This document shows positions 15,133 to 23,268 of a DNA stretch of 33,006 bases, one piece after another. Under the pieces are notes generated by a model. That model saw only the letters and a list, made by a program, of their open reading frames with translations, searched no databases and was not told the DNA's origin. A program made the position numbers and the translations under genes. The first letter of the stretch is position 1; each line of letters starts with the position of its first letter. The stretch lies in contig CAZRPI010000026.1 of assembly GCA_964601865.1 (NCBI GenBank), forward strand, positions 1-33,006, given 5' to 3'. This DNA is from Pseudopelobacter sp964601865 (lineage in GTDB: Bacteria; Desulfobacterota; Desulfuromonadia; Geobacterales; Pseudopelobacteraceae).

Positions 15133-16955
15133 TGGAAAAGATGATGCTGCTGGCCATAGGAATCCCGATCGTCACCGGAATTGCGGCGCTGCTCCTGTCA
15201 GGACGGATACGGGATATTGCGGTCATGCTTGCCGCAACGGTCAACCTGGTGATCTGCCTGGTCATGGGCGGCCGTGAAGCGCACCTGTCCTTCCCCTGGG
15301 GGGGATACGGCATACTGTTCGAACTGCGTCTCTACCATTTCAGTTCGTTCGTGCTCGCTGCCGCGGCCGGCTTCGGATTCCTTGTCTCCCTCTATTCTCT
15401 CCGTTTCATGAAAGAGCGCGAGAAAAACCGTCAGTACTTCTCCTACCTGTTCATCTCCCTGGGCATGGTCAACGGCGCGGTTCTGGCCGACAACCTGGTC
15501 CTGATGCTCTTCTTCTGGGAGGGGCTGCTGGGGACCATCTTCGGCCTGATCGCCATCGGCAACCGGGAGGCGTTCCGGTCCGCCATCAAGGCGTTCGTGC
15601 TCATCGGGGTCTCCGACGTGCTGATGATGGTCGGCATCATGATGACCGGTTATCTGGCCGGTACCCTGACCACCTCCAGGATCCACCTTCCCATTGACAC
15701 CGCCTTCGCGGGCTTCGCGTTCATCCTCCTGGCGATCGGCGCCACCTCCAAGGCCGGCGCCCTGCCGTTCCACAGCTGGATTCCCGATGCCGCCACGGAC
15801 GCTCCCCTGCCGTTCATGGCCCTGATGCCCGCGGCCCTGGAGAAACTTCTGGGGATCTACTTCCTGGCCCGGATCACCCTTGACATCTACGCTCTCAAGC
15901 CGGGTTCGGCGATGAGCATCGGCCTCATGACCCTGGGGGTGGTGACCATCCTGATCGCGGTCATGATGGCCCTGGTCCAGAAGGACTACAAGCGGCTCCT
16001 CTCCTATCACGCCATCAGCCAGGTCGGCTACATGATCCTGGGGGTCGGCACCGCCCTGCCGGTGGGGATCGTGGGTGGGCTCTTCCACATGATCAACCAC
16101 GCCATGTACAAGAGTTGCCTGTTCCTCACCAGCGGCGCGGTGGAATACCGGACCGGCTCCACTGATCTCAACGGACTGGGGGGAGTGGGGAGGCGCATGC
16201 CGGTGACCTTCGCCTGCTTCATCATCGCCGCCGCCGCCATCTCCGGGGTCCCCCCCTTCAACGGCTTCTTCTCCAAGGAACTGGTGTACGACGGAGCCCT
16301 GGAATGTCACTGGATCTTCTACGCCGGCGCCCTGCTCGGTTCTTTTCTCACCGCGGCCTCTTTCCTCAAGCTGGGGCACGCCGTTTTCCTCGGCAGGAAC
16401 GAGGAACTGCCCGATACGGTGAAGGAAGCGCCGTTCAGCATGCTCGTCCCCATGATCGTCATCGCGGGCGGCTGTGTCCTGTTCGGGATTGCCAACCCGT
16501 TGCCCATCAATCATCTGATCGTGCCGGTCATCGGCGCCCAGCGGGCCGTTGGGCACCATTTCTCCGGGATCCCCGAGAACAGCTTTCTCGTGATCATGAC
16601 CATCACCGTGCTCCTGGCGGCATACATCAACCATATGTACGGGGTGGGCAGAACCGGCAAGGGGGTGGGAGCGGTGGACCATATCCACCATTCCCCCCTG
16701 TTTGAGCCGATCTATGACAGGGCCGAGAGGCGCATGTTCGATCCCTATGACCTGGGGATGGCGGCAGTCCGGCTGATCGCGCAACTCTCGTGGAAAGTGG
16801 ACCGTGGGATCGACTGGGTGTACAACGGCATGGCCGCCGGCATGGCCCGCTACCTGTCGCTTGCCGTGCGTCGTCTGCACAGCGGGGACTATTCCGCCTA
16901 CATCGTATGGACCGCCATAGGAGCCGTGCTCATATGCATTTATATGAACGCATGA
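15129..16955 (+). CDS. Hydrogenase antiporter-type membrane subunit 2 (NuoL family, long C-terminus)
   Basis: 608 residues. The core of about 14 helices carries Glu131 (FFWEGLLG), Lys208 (SKAGALPFHSWIPDA) and Lys239 (LEKLLG), again 31 residues apart, and QKDYKRLLSYHAISQVGYM. Past about residue 490 there is an extra stretch: a His/Gly-rich linker, an amphipathic segment (FEPIYDRAERRMFDPYD...WKVDRGIDWVYNG) and a final helix. This resembles the C-terminal lateral helix and anchor of NuoL, so it is probably the outermost pump subunit. ATGA overlap with the previous gene; a gap of about 200 bases follows, the only large one in the operon. Confidence 0.88.
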   Translation: MMEKMMLLAIGIPIVTGIAALLLSGRIRDIAVMLAATVNLVICLVMGGREAHLSFPWGGYGILFELRLYHFSSFVLAAAAGFGFLVSLYSLRFMKEREKNRQYFSYLFISLGMVNGAVLADNLVLMLFFWEGLLGTIFGLIAIGNREAFRSAIKAFVLIGVSDVLMMVGIMMTGYLAGTLTTSRIHLPIDTAFAGFAFILLAIGATSKAGALPFHSWIPDAATDAPLPFMALMPAALEKLLGIYFLARITLDIYALKPGSAMSIGLMTLGVVTILIAVMMALVQKDYKRLLSYHAISQVGYMILGVGTALPVGIVGGLFHMINHAMYKSCLFLTSGAVEYRTGSTDLNGLGGVGRRMPVTFACFIIAAAAISGVPPFNGFFSKELVYDGALECHWIFYAGALLGSFLTAASFLKLGHAVFLGRNEELPDTVKEAPFSMLVPMIVIAGGCVLFGIANPLPINHLIVPVIGAQRAVGHHFSGIPENSFLVIMTITVLLAAYINHMYGVGRTGKGVGAVDHIHHSPLFEPIYDRAERRMFDPYDLGMAAVRLIAQLSWKVDRGIDWVYNGMAAGMARYLSLAVRRLHSGDYSAYIVWTAIGAVLICIYMNA

Positions 16956-17167
16956 TGGCATTGACCTGGAGTCGTGACGCCGGAATGCCGCAGTGGCCGG
17001 AAGAGCCGGGGCCCGAACGTCGCCCATTTCTTGGCAGGCTGCCCACTCTGCCGGTCCTCCGTCGTTTCGCCGGTTCTCTCATGAAGCGTAAAGGCAGAGG
17101 CCTGCCGGACCAGCGGAGGCATGGAGGCGCTACGGATCCAGGATTTATAAGGAGGACGGCACAGTGA
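16934..17167 (+). CDS. Possible small Arg/Pro-rich protein between hydrogenase genes
   Basis: 77 codons from ATG 16934 to a TGA that overlaps the GTG start of the next gene (gTGA). It fills the only sizeable gap in the operon. The product would be basic and Pro/Arg-rich (PQWPEEPGPERRPF, MKRKGRGLPDQRRHGG). Third-position GC looks lower than in the neighbours, there is no good ribosome site, and no family is recognised. The gap may simply be eroded sequence. Low confidence. Confidence 0.2.
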   Translation: MHLYERMMALTWSRDAGMPQWPEEPGPERRPFLGRLPTLPVLRRFAGSLMKRKGRGLPDQRRHGGATDPGFIRRTAQ

Positions 17168-18585
17168 CTTCGCTATTACTCATCATTCCGTTGCTGGGAT
17201 TCATCCTGGTGAACATTCCGCCGGGTGGGGCACTGAGAAAAAAGCTGATCGCCTGCCCTCTGGCGATATCCGCCCTGCAGGCGGGGATCACGCTTTTCCC
17301 CCAGGCGCCGGTCTGGACCTCCTGTGAAAGGACCGGGGCTTTTCTCCCCTTTCTCCGGGTCGACGGCATCAGCATGCTCATGCTGCTTGCCATCGCTCTC
17401 GTCGTACTGCTGTCGTCCGTCGTCAGCATCGCGCTGATCAGGGATGAAAAACAGCACTTCAACTTCGTGAACCTGGTGCTCCTGGCGCTTCTGGGCATGA
17501 ACGGCGTTGTCATGGTGACCGATCTCTTCTCCCTGTACGTGTTTCTGGAAATCGTGGGCGCCTGTTCCTTCATCCTCATCGCGCTTCAGCTCCGGCGCGA
17601 GATGTTCGAGGGCGCCTTCAAGTATGTGGTCCTTTCCGCCATCGCCACCATGCTGATGCTCACCTCCATCGGCATCCTGTTCCTGGCGGCGGGCGACACC
17701 TCGTTCTCTTCACTGGCCCATGCCATCTCCACGCAGCGGGCCAATACCATGGTGCTGTTCGGCGTCATCCTGTTTCTCACCGGCCTGTTCATCAAGGGTG
17801 GGGTGGTTCCCTTCCACGGATGGCTGCCCGACGCCTACTCCTCGGCCGCCGCGCCCGTCTCCATCCTCCTGGCCGGGATTGTCACCAAGGTTTCCGGAGT
17901 CTACACCCTGATCCGGCTCGTAACGGAGGTGTTCGGGGCGACACCTAAAACGAATCAGGTAATTCTCTTCGTCGGCGCGCTCTCCATTGTCGTGGGCGCC
18001 CTGGCCGCACTGGGACAGAACGACTTCAAGCGCATGCTCGCCTATTCGAGCATCAGCCAGATCGGATATATAATAATAAGCCTGGGAACCGGCTCCAGCC
18101 TCGGTATTGCCGGCGCCGTCTTTCACCTGTTCAACCACACCATCTTCAAGGCCCAGCTTTTCGTGAACGCCGCTGCGGTGGAAGAGCAGACCGGGAGCAG
18201 GGACCTGGGACGGATGGGAGGACTGGCGGCCAGGATGCCCATAACCGGCGTGACCTCCATCGTTGCCTTCCTCTCGGCGGCCGGAATACCGCCGCTTGCG
18301 GGTTTCTGGAGCAAGCTGGTCATCGTGGTTGCCCTCATGAAGAGCGGCCACCCCGTGTACATGACTATCGCCATTCTTGCCAGCCTGCTGACCCTGGCCT
18401 ACTTCCTCACCCTGCAGAGGCGGGTGTTTTTCGGTGAGCTTGTGTCCGAATTCGAGAACATCAGGGAGGCGGGGTGGCTGCTGACCCTGCCGGCGGTCGT
18501 GTTCACTCTGATCATAATCGCCACCGGACTGACCATACCGTTTCTCTTCAACACCATCATTCTTCCCATCGGGAGGATACTATGA
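17164..18585 (+). CDS. Hydrogenase antiporter-type membrane subunit 3 (NuoN/MrpD family)
   Basis: 473 residues, about 14 helices. The start is GTG at 17164 with AAGGAGG at 17149-17155. Key residues: Glu129 (VFLEIVGACSF), Lys211 (FIKGGVVPFHGWLPDAYS) and Lys242 (VTKVSGVYTL), and GQNDFKRMLAYSSISQIGYI. PFHGWLPDAYSSAAAPVSILLAG brings it nearer to NuoN/MrpD than to NuoL. It is the third pump-like subunit, matching the L-M-N trio of complex I. The stop overlaps the next ATG by 4 bases. Confidence 0.88.
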   Translation: MTSLLLIIPLLGFILVNIPPGGALRKKLIACPLAISALQAGITLFPQAPVWTSCERTGAFLPFLRVDGISMLMLLAIALVVLLSSVVSIALIRDEKQHFNFVNLVLLALLGMNGVVMVTDLFSLYVFLEIVGACSFILIALQLRREMFEGAFKYVVLSAIATMLMLTSIGILFLAAGDTSFSSLAHAISTQRANTMVLFGVILFLTGLFIKGGVVPFHGWLPDAYSSAAAPVSILLAGIVTKVSGVYTLIRLVTEVFGATPKTNQVILFVGALSIVVGALAALGQNDFKRMLAYSSISQIGYIIISLGTGSSLGIAGAVFHLFNHTIFKAQLFVNAAAVEEQTGSRDLGRMGGLAARMPITGVTSIVAFLSAAGIPPLAGFWSKLVIVVALMKSGHPVYMTIAILASLLTLAYFLTLQRRVFFGELVSEFENIREAGWLLTLPAVVFTLIIIATGLTIPFLFNTIILPIGRIL

Positions 18586-19067
18586 CCACCCTGCTCCTGA
18601 TCCTGCTGCTGGTGACCGGTTTCTACTCCATCATCTCCCGGAGCCTGCTCAAGGCGGCCATCGGTCTCGCCGCGGTGAGTGCCATACTGACCCTTCTCAT
18701 GTTCTCCCTGGCCTCACCCCTGGCGGCGGTATTCGAACTGTCGGTCTGCGCCGGCCTCATCACCGTGGTCTTCGTGAGCGTCATCAGCATGACGAAGCCG
18801 GCCGCGCCCGGAGATCATGTGAATATGGAGCCGAACCATTACCGTAAGTACATCCCCATGTTCATCCTCGGGCTTTTGGTCTGGTGGGCAATGCGGACCT
18901 TTCTGGGTGCCATTCCGGTTGCCGTCACTCCCGCCGCCATGCGCCCGGATGCGGGACATGCGCTCTGGGAACTGCGCAGGACCGATGTTTTCGCGCAGCT
19001 GGCGCTCCTGTTCGTGGGGGTCTACGGGGTAATCGTTTTCTTCAAGGAGCTGAAAAATGACGAATGA
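18582..19067 (+). CDS. NuoJ-like membrane subunit
   Basis: 161 residues from ATG 18582 (GGGAGG at 18571-18576); the frame is open upstream but without family similarity. Four to five helices: residues 2-20, 24-45, 50-70 (FELSVCAGLITVVFVSVISM, the NuoJ signature-like helix), 88-108 and a last one after 135. A soluble insert of about 25 residues (KPAAPGDHVNMEPNHYRK) precedes the fourth helix. NuoJ contributes to the joint between the electron-transfer and pumping parts. MbhD/E-type hydrogenase subunits are alternative relatives. 4-base overlap upstream, 11-base overlap with the NuoK-like gene. Confidence 0.75.
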   Translation: MTTLLLILLLVTGFYSIISRSLLKAAIGLAAVSAILTLLMFSLASPLAAVFELSVCAGLITVVFVSVISMTKPAAPGDHVNMEPNHYRKYIPMFILGLLVWWAMRTFLGAIPVAVTPAAMRPDAGHALWELRRTDVFAQLALLFVGVYGVIVFFKELKNDE

Positions 19068-19389
19068 GCTGGCGTCGGCGTGTCTGAATCCGTTCTGGAG
19101 CTACTTTGTCTGTTCCGCGATGCTGATCCTGATGGGACTCTACTGCATTGCCGTAACGAGAAACCTGGTACGGGTGCTCATCGGAATGGAACTCATGACG
19201 AAGGGAGTAACCCTCATCCTGACTGCATCCGGCTATCTGTCCGGCAATACGGGATTTTCCCAGGCGCTGATCATCACCCTCATCGTCGTGGAAGTGGTAG
19301 TGATTTCCGTGGCGGCCGGGGTGGTCATCGGTCACTACAGGAAAACCGGCTCCCTCGATACCCAAACCATGAACAGCCTCCGGGGCTGA
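19057..19389 (+). CDS. NuoK/HyfE/MrpC-like membrane subunit
   Basis: 110 residues, three helices. Glu45 (LIGMELMTKGVTL) and Glu79 (LIVVEVVVISVAAGVV) match in place and spacing the two buried glutamates (36 and 72) that NuoK needs for ion movement in E. coli. The short length and the three-helix plan are those of NuoK/MrpC. Starts inside the end of the NuoJ-like gene, so translation is coupled. Confidence 0.82.
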   Translation: MTNELASACLNPFWSYFVCSAMLILMGLYCIAVTRNLVRVLIGMELMTKGVTLILTASGYLSGNTGFSQALIITLIVVEVVVISVAAGVVIGHYRKTGSLDTQTMNSLRG

Positions 19390-19408
19390 AAAAGAGAGGT
19401 ACGTTAAC

Positions 19409-19744
19409 GTGGCATCGTTTCTATTGACACCGCCGTTGGCATTTATGGTTCTGGCCCTGGTCGTTGCCCTCGAACTCTGGTCATTCGGCTTCATCAGCGC
19501 CAGGGGCAAGGATCGGCCGGGCAAGAACAAACCCTATGCGTGCGGCGAGGATATCACCCACCACCGCGCCCAGCCGGATTACAGCCAGTTCTTTTCCATC
19601 GCATTCTTTTTCACCATCATGCACGTGGTCGTCATGATCATCGCCACCGTTCCGGCCGCTTCTCCCCGGGCCTCGGCCATGGCCGTGCTGTTCACCCTGG
19701 CCGCCGGTCTGGGACTGTTCGTGCTTTTCAGGAGGGACGACTGA
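19409..19744 (+). CDS. NuoA-like membrane subunit
   Basis: 111 residues; GTG start at 19409 with AGAGAGG upstream. Three helices (about 8-28, 62-82, 88-106). Between the first two lies KNKPYACGEDITHHRAQPDYSQFF (quoted as the segment from about 42 to 65), with the Lys-x-x-x-YxCG(E/x)D pattern and the following FFSIAFFF helix that define NuoA. In complex I this loop, with its conserved cysteine, moves at the quinone site. Finding it with a Ni-Fe large subunit is unusual, since the well-known FHL and Mbh-type hydrogenases have no clear NuoA. Placed between the NuoK-like and NuoB-like genes. Confidence 0.8.
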   Translation: MASFLLTPPLAFMVLALVVALELWSFGFISARGKDRPGKNKPYACGEDITHHRAQPDYSQFFSIAFFFTIMHVVVMIIATVPAASPRASAMAVLFTLAAGLGLFVLFRRDD

Positions 19745-19745
19745 G

Positions 19746-20255
19746 ATGAAGATCATCGACAGACTGGTCAACTGGTCGCGCATCAAGTCCCCCTGGGTTA
19801 TCCACTTCAACACCGGCGCGTGCAACGCCTGCGACATCGAGATCGTCGCCACCCTGACGCCGGTATTCGACATCGAGCGTTTCGGGTGTCTGCTCAGGGG
19901 AACCCCCCGGCATGCGGACGTGCTCCTCTGTTCCGGCCCGGTAACCCGCCAGACCAGGGACCGGATCGTCAGGATCTATGAACAGATGCCGGAACCCAAG
20001 TTCGTTGTGTCGGTGGGAACCTGTTCCTGCTCCGGAGGGGTCTTCCAGGGATGTTACAACGTCATGGGAGGGCTGGACACGGTTGTGCCCGTATCCGCCT
20101 ATATTCCGGGATGTCCCGTCCGCCCCGAGGCGATTATCGACGGCGTTGTCAAGCTCCTCGCCACGCTGGAACGGAAAGAAGAATCGGCCCAGACGCCGGT
20201 GGGACCGGCTGCCGGAGAGGACCGGCATGAGGAGGAAAAGAACCATGGCGAATGA
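19746..20255 (+). CDS. Hydrogenase small subunit (NuoB/HycG/EchC family)
   Basis: 169 residues, soluble, binds the [4Fe-4S] cluster next to the active site. Ligands visible: Cys26 and Cys29 (NTGACNACDIEI), Cys93 (VGTCSCSGG) and Cys123 (IPGCPVRPEA). The C-x2-C arrangement of the first pair is that of hydrogenases; NuoB of complex I has adjacent cysteines. It passes electrons between the ferredoxin-like subunit and the Ni-Fe site. The tail after 145 is charged (Glu/His/Lys-rich). Overlaps the NuoC-like gene by 11 bases. Confidence 0.92.
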   Translation: MKIIDRLVNWSRIKSPWVIHFNTGACNACDIEIVATLTPVFDIERFGCLLRGTPRHADVLLCSGPVTRQTRDRIVRIYEQMPEPKFVVSVGTCSCSGGVFQGCYNVMGGLDTVVPVSAYIPGCPVRPEAIIDGVVKLLATLERKEESAQTPVGPAAGEDRHEEEKNHGE

Positions 20256-20715
20256 AGAGAGTATTGCAAAACAGTTGGTCGAGCGGTTTCCCGAACTGGC
20301 GGGAAAGACGCGAGTGGCGCGTGCAAGGAGGATCTTCACCGATGTTCCCGAGAGCCGTTTCATCGAGATCCTCGACTACGTGCGCAACGAGCTCGGTTTT
20401 CCCATCCTCTGCGTTATTGTCGGCCTGGATGAGGGTGAAACGTTTGGAATCCTCTACATCCTCTCTTCCCCCAACGGAACCATCATAAGCGTCAGGCGCC
20501 ACATTCCCAGGGACAATCCGGTCATGGACTCGGTGTACGACAGGCTGCCGAACAGCGAGATTTACGAACGGGAACTGGTGGACCTCCTGGGGATCAGGGT
20601 AAACGGTCTTCCCCCGGGTGCCCGTTATCCCCTGCCCGACGACTGGCCCGAGGGACAGTACCCGCTCCGCAAGGACTGGAAACCCGATATGGCGTATCAG
20701 CAAGGAGGTCAGTAA
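20245..20715 (+). CDS. NuoC-like hydrogenase subunit (HycE N-terminal domain type)
   Basis: 156 residues from ATG 20245, with GGAGG at 20231-20235 nine bases upstream. Corresponds to the 30-kDa domain: an alpha/beta part (FIEILDYVRNELGFPILCVIVGLDE, in parts; FGILYILSS), then IPRDNPVMDSVYDRLPNSEIYERELVDLLGI (in parts), the family signature, and LPDDWPEGQYPLRKDW at the end. In E. coli HycE and HyfG this domain is fused to the large subunit; here it is a separate protein, as in Ech and many Nuo operons. It docks the large subunit. Stop overlaps the next ATG by one base. Confidence 0.88.
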   Translation: MANEESIAKQLVERFPELAGKTRVARARRIFTDVPESRFIEILDYVRNELGFPILCVIVGLDEGETFGILYILSSPNGTIISVRRHIPRDNPVMDSVYDRLPNSEIYERELVDLLGIRVNGLPPGARYPLPDDWPEGQYPLRKDWKPDMAYQQGGQ

Positions 20716-21935
20716 TGGGCACTGTAACCATACCGATCGGACCCCAGCATCCGGCTCTGAAGGAACCGGCCAATTTTTCCATCACCGTGGCCGGCGAGAA
20801 AATCCTCTATACATCTTCACGCCTTGGCTACAACCATCGCGGCATGGAGAAGGCGTGCGAGAGCCGCACCTATATTCAGGACATCTATCTCCTGGAGAGG
20901 ATCTGCGGCATCTGTTCCCATGCGCATTCAACGGCTTTTGCCCAGGCGGTGGAAGAGATCGCCGGACTCGCCCTGCCCCCGAGGGCGCTCTACATCCGCA
21001 CCCTGATAGGCGAGCTGGAACGGGTCCACAGCCATCTCCTCTGGCTGGGGGTGGCCGGCCATGAGATCGGCTTCGACACCCTGCTCATGTATTCCTGGAG
21101 GGACCGCGAGATTGTCATGGAGCTGCTGGCGCTCCTGGGGGGCAACCGTGTCAACTACGGCATCAATACCATCGGTGGCGTCAGGCGCGATATCAGCGAC
21201 GAGCATATCGCCAGGGCCCTGAACGATATCGATAAACTGGAGGAGCGGACCAAATACTACATCGATATCGCCACCTCCGAGCCGAGCTTCATCGCCAGGC
21301 TGGCCGGCGTCGGGTACATCTCCCACGAGGATGCGGTGCGGCTCCAGGCGGTAGGGCCGACCGGACGCGCCTCCAACGTACCCATCGATATCCGGGCCTC
21401 AGATCCGTACTCCGCCTATGCCGAGATGGATTTCAAGGTGATCACCGACGACCACTGCGATGTATACGGCAGGGCGGTTGTCAGGCTGCTTGAACTGATG
21501 GAGTCGTACCGGATCGCCCGCCAGGTGCTGAAGGAATTGCCCGACGGCCCCATAGCCGTCAAGGCGCCCCGCAAGATACCGGCCGGAGAGGCGGTGAGCC
21601 GCGTGGAAGCCCCACGGGGCGAAGATGTGCATTATGTTCAGGCCAACGGGAGCGACAAACCGGAACGGGTGAGGGTCAGGGCTTCAACCCTGGCCAATAT
21701 CCAGACGGTCAACAAGATGATGGAGAACAACAACCTGGCCGATGCACCGATCATCATCGCGGCCATCGATCCCTGTTTTTCCTGCACCGACAGATGCATC
21801 GAGATCATAGGTGGTGAGCACAGCGGCGCCGGTTGGAGAACCCTCCGGCAGTACGGCATCGACTGGTACCGGGATCGCGGGGTAGATTTCGGAGAAGCAA
21901 CCAGGAAGCTTCATAAAATGCGTGGAGTACGATAG
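20715..21935 (+). CDS. [NiFe] hydrogenase large subunit, group 4 (NuoD/HycE/EchE family)
   Basis: 406 residues. Both Ni-Fe motifs are intact: Cys64 and Cys67 in ERICGICSHAHS, and Cys354 and Cys357 in DPCFSCTDR, so it should carry a working Ni-Fe centre, unlike NuoD of complex I. The expected cut for maturation is after Arg360, leaving a 46-residue tail (starting CIEIIGG). E. coli HycE is cut at the same motif (TDR/M) by HycI, and a HycI-type protease is encoded at the end of this operon. GELERVHSHLLWLG and GGNRVNYGINTIGGVRRD are shared with NuoD. It makes or oxidises H2 on the cytoplasmic side. AAGGAGG at 20701-20707 precedes the start. Confidence 0.95.
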   Translation: MGTVTIPIGPQHPALKEPANFSITVAGEKILYTSSRLGYNHRGMEKACESRTYIQDIYLLERICGICSHAHSTAFAQAVEEIAGLALPPRALYIRTLIGELERVHSHLLWLGVAGHEIGFDTLLMYSWRDREIVMELLALLGGNRVNYGINTIGGVRRDISDEHIARALNDIDKLEERTKYYIDIATSEPSFIARLAGVGYISHEDAVRLQAVGPTGRASNVPIDIRASDPYSAYAEMDFKVITDDHCDVYGRAVVRLLELMESYRIARQVLKELPDGPIAVKAPRKIPAGEAVSRVEAPRGEDVHYVQANGSDKPERVRVRASTLANIQTVNKMMENNNLADAPIIIAAIDPCFSCTDRCIEIIGGEHSGAGWRTLRQYGIDWYRDRGVDFGEATRKLHKMRGVR

Positions 21936-21937
21936 TC

Positions 21938-22879
21938 ATGGCACAAGCTCTCTTTGGAATTCTCCTGTTTCCGGGTTTTCTGTTTCTCTGTCTGGCTGGG
22001 CTCTGCGCCGAATATTTCGACCGGATCTTTCACGCCCGGATGCAGAACAGGATGGGGCCTCCCTGGTTTCAGCCCCTCGCGGATTTCATCAAGCTGACCG
22101 CCAAGGAGGATATCATCCCGGAAGAGGCCGACCCGTTCATGTTCAAGGCCATGCCGGTGATAGCGGTTACGGCGTCTGTGGTCGCCGTGTTATACATACC
22201 GCTCTGGTCGGACCGCGCCCTGTACTCGTTCCAGGGGGACCTGATCATCGTCCTCTACCTCCTGACGATCCCGACCATGACCTTCTTCCTGGCCGGGTGG
22301 TATTCGACGTCGCTTTACGCGGCTGTCGGCGCGGTGCGTACCCTCACCCAGCTCTTTGCCTACGAGGTGCCGCTGTACATTGTTGCGCTGGCGCCCGCGG
22401 TTCTGGCCGACACCTGGTCCCTGAGCGGTATCGCCGGCTTCTATACCTCCCATCCCTGGTACTGCCTGTTCAACCTGCCCGGCTTCGCCATTTCCCTGGT
22501 AATCCTCCTCGGCAAGCTGGAGAAGGTGCCCTTTGATATTCCCGAAGCGGAGACGGAGATCGTGGGCGGGGTGTTCACGGAGTATGCGGGACGTTTCCTG
22601 GCGTTTTTCCGCATGGCCATAGACATTGAAACCGTGGTCGTTGCTTCACTGGTCGCGGCGGTTTTCCTGCCATTCGGTCTGGGATTGCATCCAGCCATCG
22701 GATTTGTGCTGTATCTTCTCAAGGTGGCGCTGGTCGTTGCCGGCGTGTCCTTTCTGCGCACCATATTTGCCCGGCTCCGTATCGACCAGATGGTGGATTT
22801 CTGCTGGAGGTACATTGCACCCGCGGCCATGCTCCAGATGCTCTTGAATCTGATTCTGAAGGGAGTGCTGCCGCGATGA
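21938..22879 (+). CDS. NuoH/HycD/EchB-like membrane anchor subunit
   Basis: 313 residues, about eight helices. It carries the family marks: RMQNRMGPPWFQPLADFIKL in the first loop, KEDIIPEEADPFMF, and KVPFDIPEAETEIVGGVFTEYAG (in parts) in the main cytoplasmic loop, whose acidic residues line the E-channel in complex I. It ties the soluble hydrogenase arm to the pump subunits. Two bases separate it from the large-subunit stop; its own stop overlaps the ferredoxin gene by 4 bases (ATGA). Confidence 0.92.
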   Translation: MAQALFGILLFPGFLFLCLAGLCAEYFDRIFHARMQNRMGPPWFQPLADFIKLTAKEDIIPEEADPFMFKAMPVIAVTASVVAVLYIPLWSDRALYSFQGDLIIVLYLLTIPTMTFFLAGWYSTSLYAAVGAVRTLTQLFAYEVPLYIVALAPAVLADTWSLSGIAGFYTSHPWYCLFNLPGFAISLVILLGKLEKVPFDIPEAETEIVGGVFTEYAGRFLAFFRMAIDIETVVVASLVAAVFLPFGLGLHPAIGFVLYLLKVALVVAGVSFLRTIFARLRIDQMVDFCWRYIAPAAMLQMLLNLILKGVLPR

Positions 22880-23268
22880 GAAAAAAAATACCGGGACAGA
22901 TGGCCAGGGAAGTTCTGCAGCATTCCGTGAGGCCGCCAGCGACCCGAAACTATCCCTTTGAAAAACCGGAGATGCCGGAAAACTTCCGTGGCAAGATTGA
23001 ATTTGATCCGGATAAATGCATCGGGTGCAAGATCTGCATGAGGGATTGCCCGGCGAACGCCATCAGGATAATCAAGGTGGCGGAGAAGAAGTTCGAGGCC
23101 GAGTTCTACCTGGACCGGTGCGTCTATTGCGCGCAGTGCGTGGACTCGTGCCCCAAGAACGCCCTGAAAACCACGAAGGAATACGAACTGGCCGCAACCG
23201 ACAGGAAGAAACACAGGATAATTTTTCATGCTAAAACCGATGGTGGAGACACTGAAGACAAGTCTTGA
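22876..23268 (+). CDS. NuoI/HycF/HyfH-like 2[4Fe-4S] ferredoxin subunit
   Basis: 130 residues. Two complete clusters: Cys48/51/54/58 (CIGCKICMRDCP) and Cys82/85/88/92 (CVYCAQCVDSCP). The basic, Pro-containing N-terminus (about 1-40) probably wraps the membrane arm as in NuoI. It accepts electrons from a soluble donor. No formate dehydrogenase or NuoEFG genes are nearby, so ferredoxin is the simplest donor (inference). The end of the gene overlaps the protease gene by 41 bases. Confidence 0.92.
   Translation: MRKKIPGQMAREVLQHSVRPPATRNYPFEKPEMPENFRGKIEFDPDKCIGCKICMRDCPANAIRIIKVAEKKFEAEFYLDRCVYCAQCVDSCPKNALKTTKEYELAATDRKKHRIIFHAKTDGGDTEDKS

Noticed and set aside
15198..17027. 609-residue minus-strand open frame opposite the second pump gene
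   Set aside because: Its product is His/Asp/Gly-rich without any domain. It mirrors a well-supported membrane gene and is an effect of high third-position GC. The same holds for 13876-15108 (minus).
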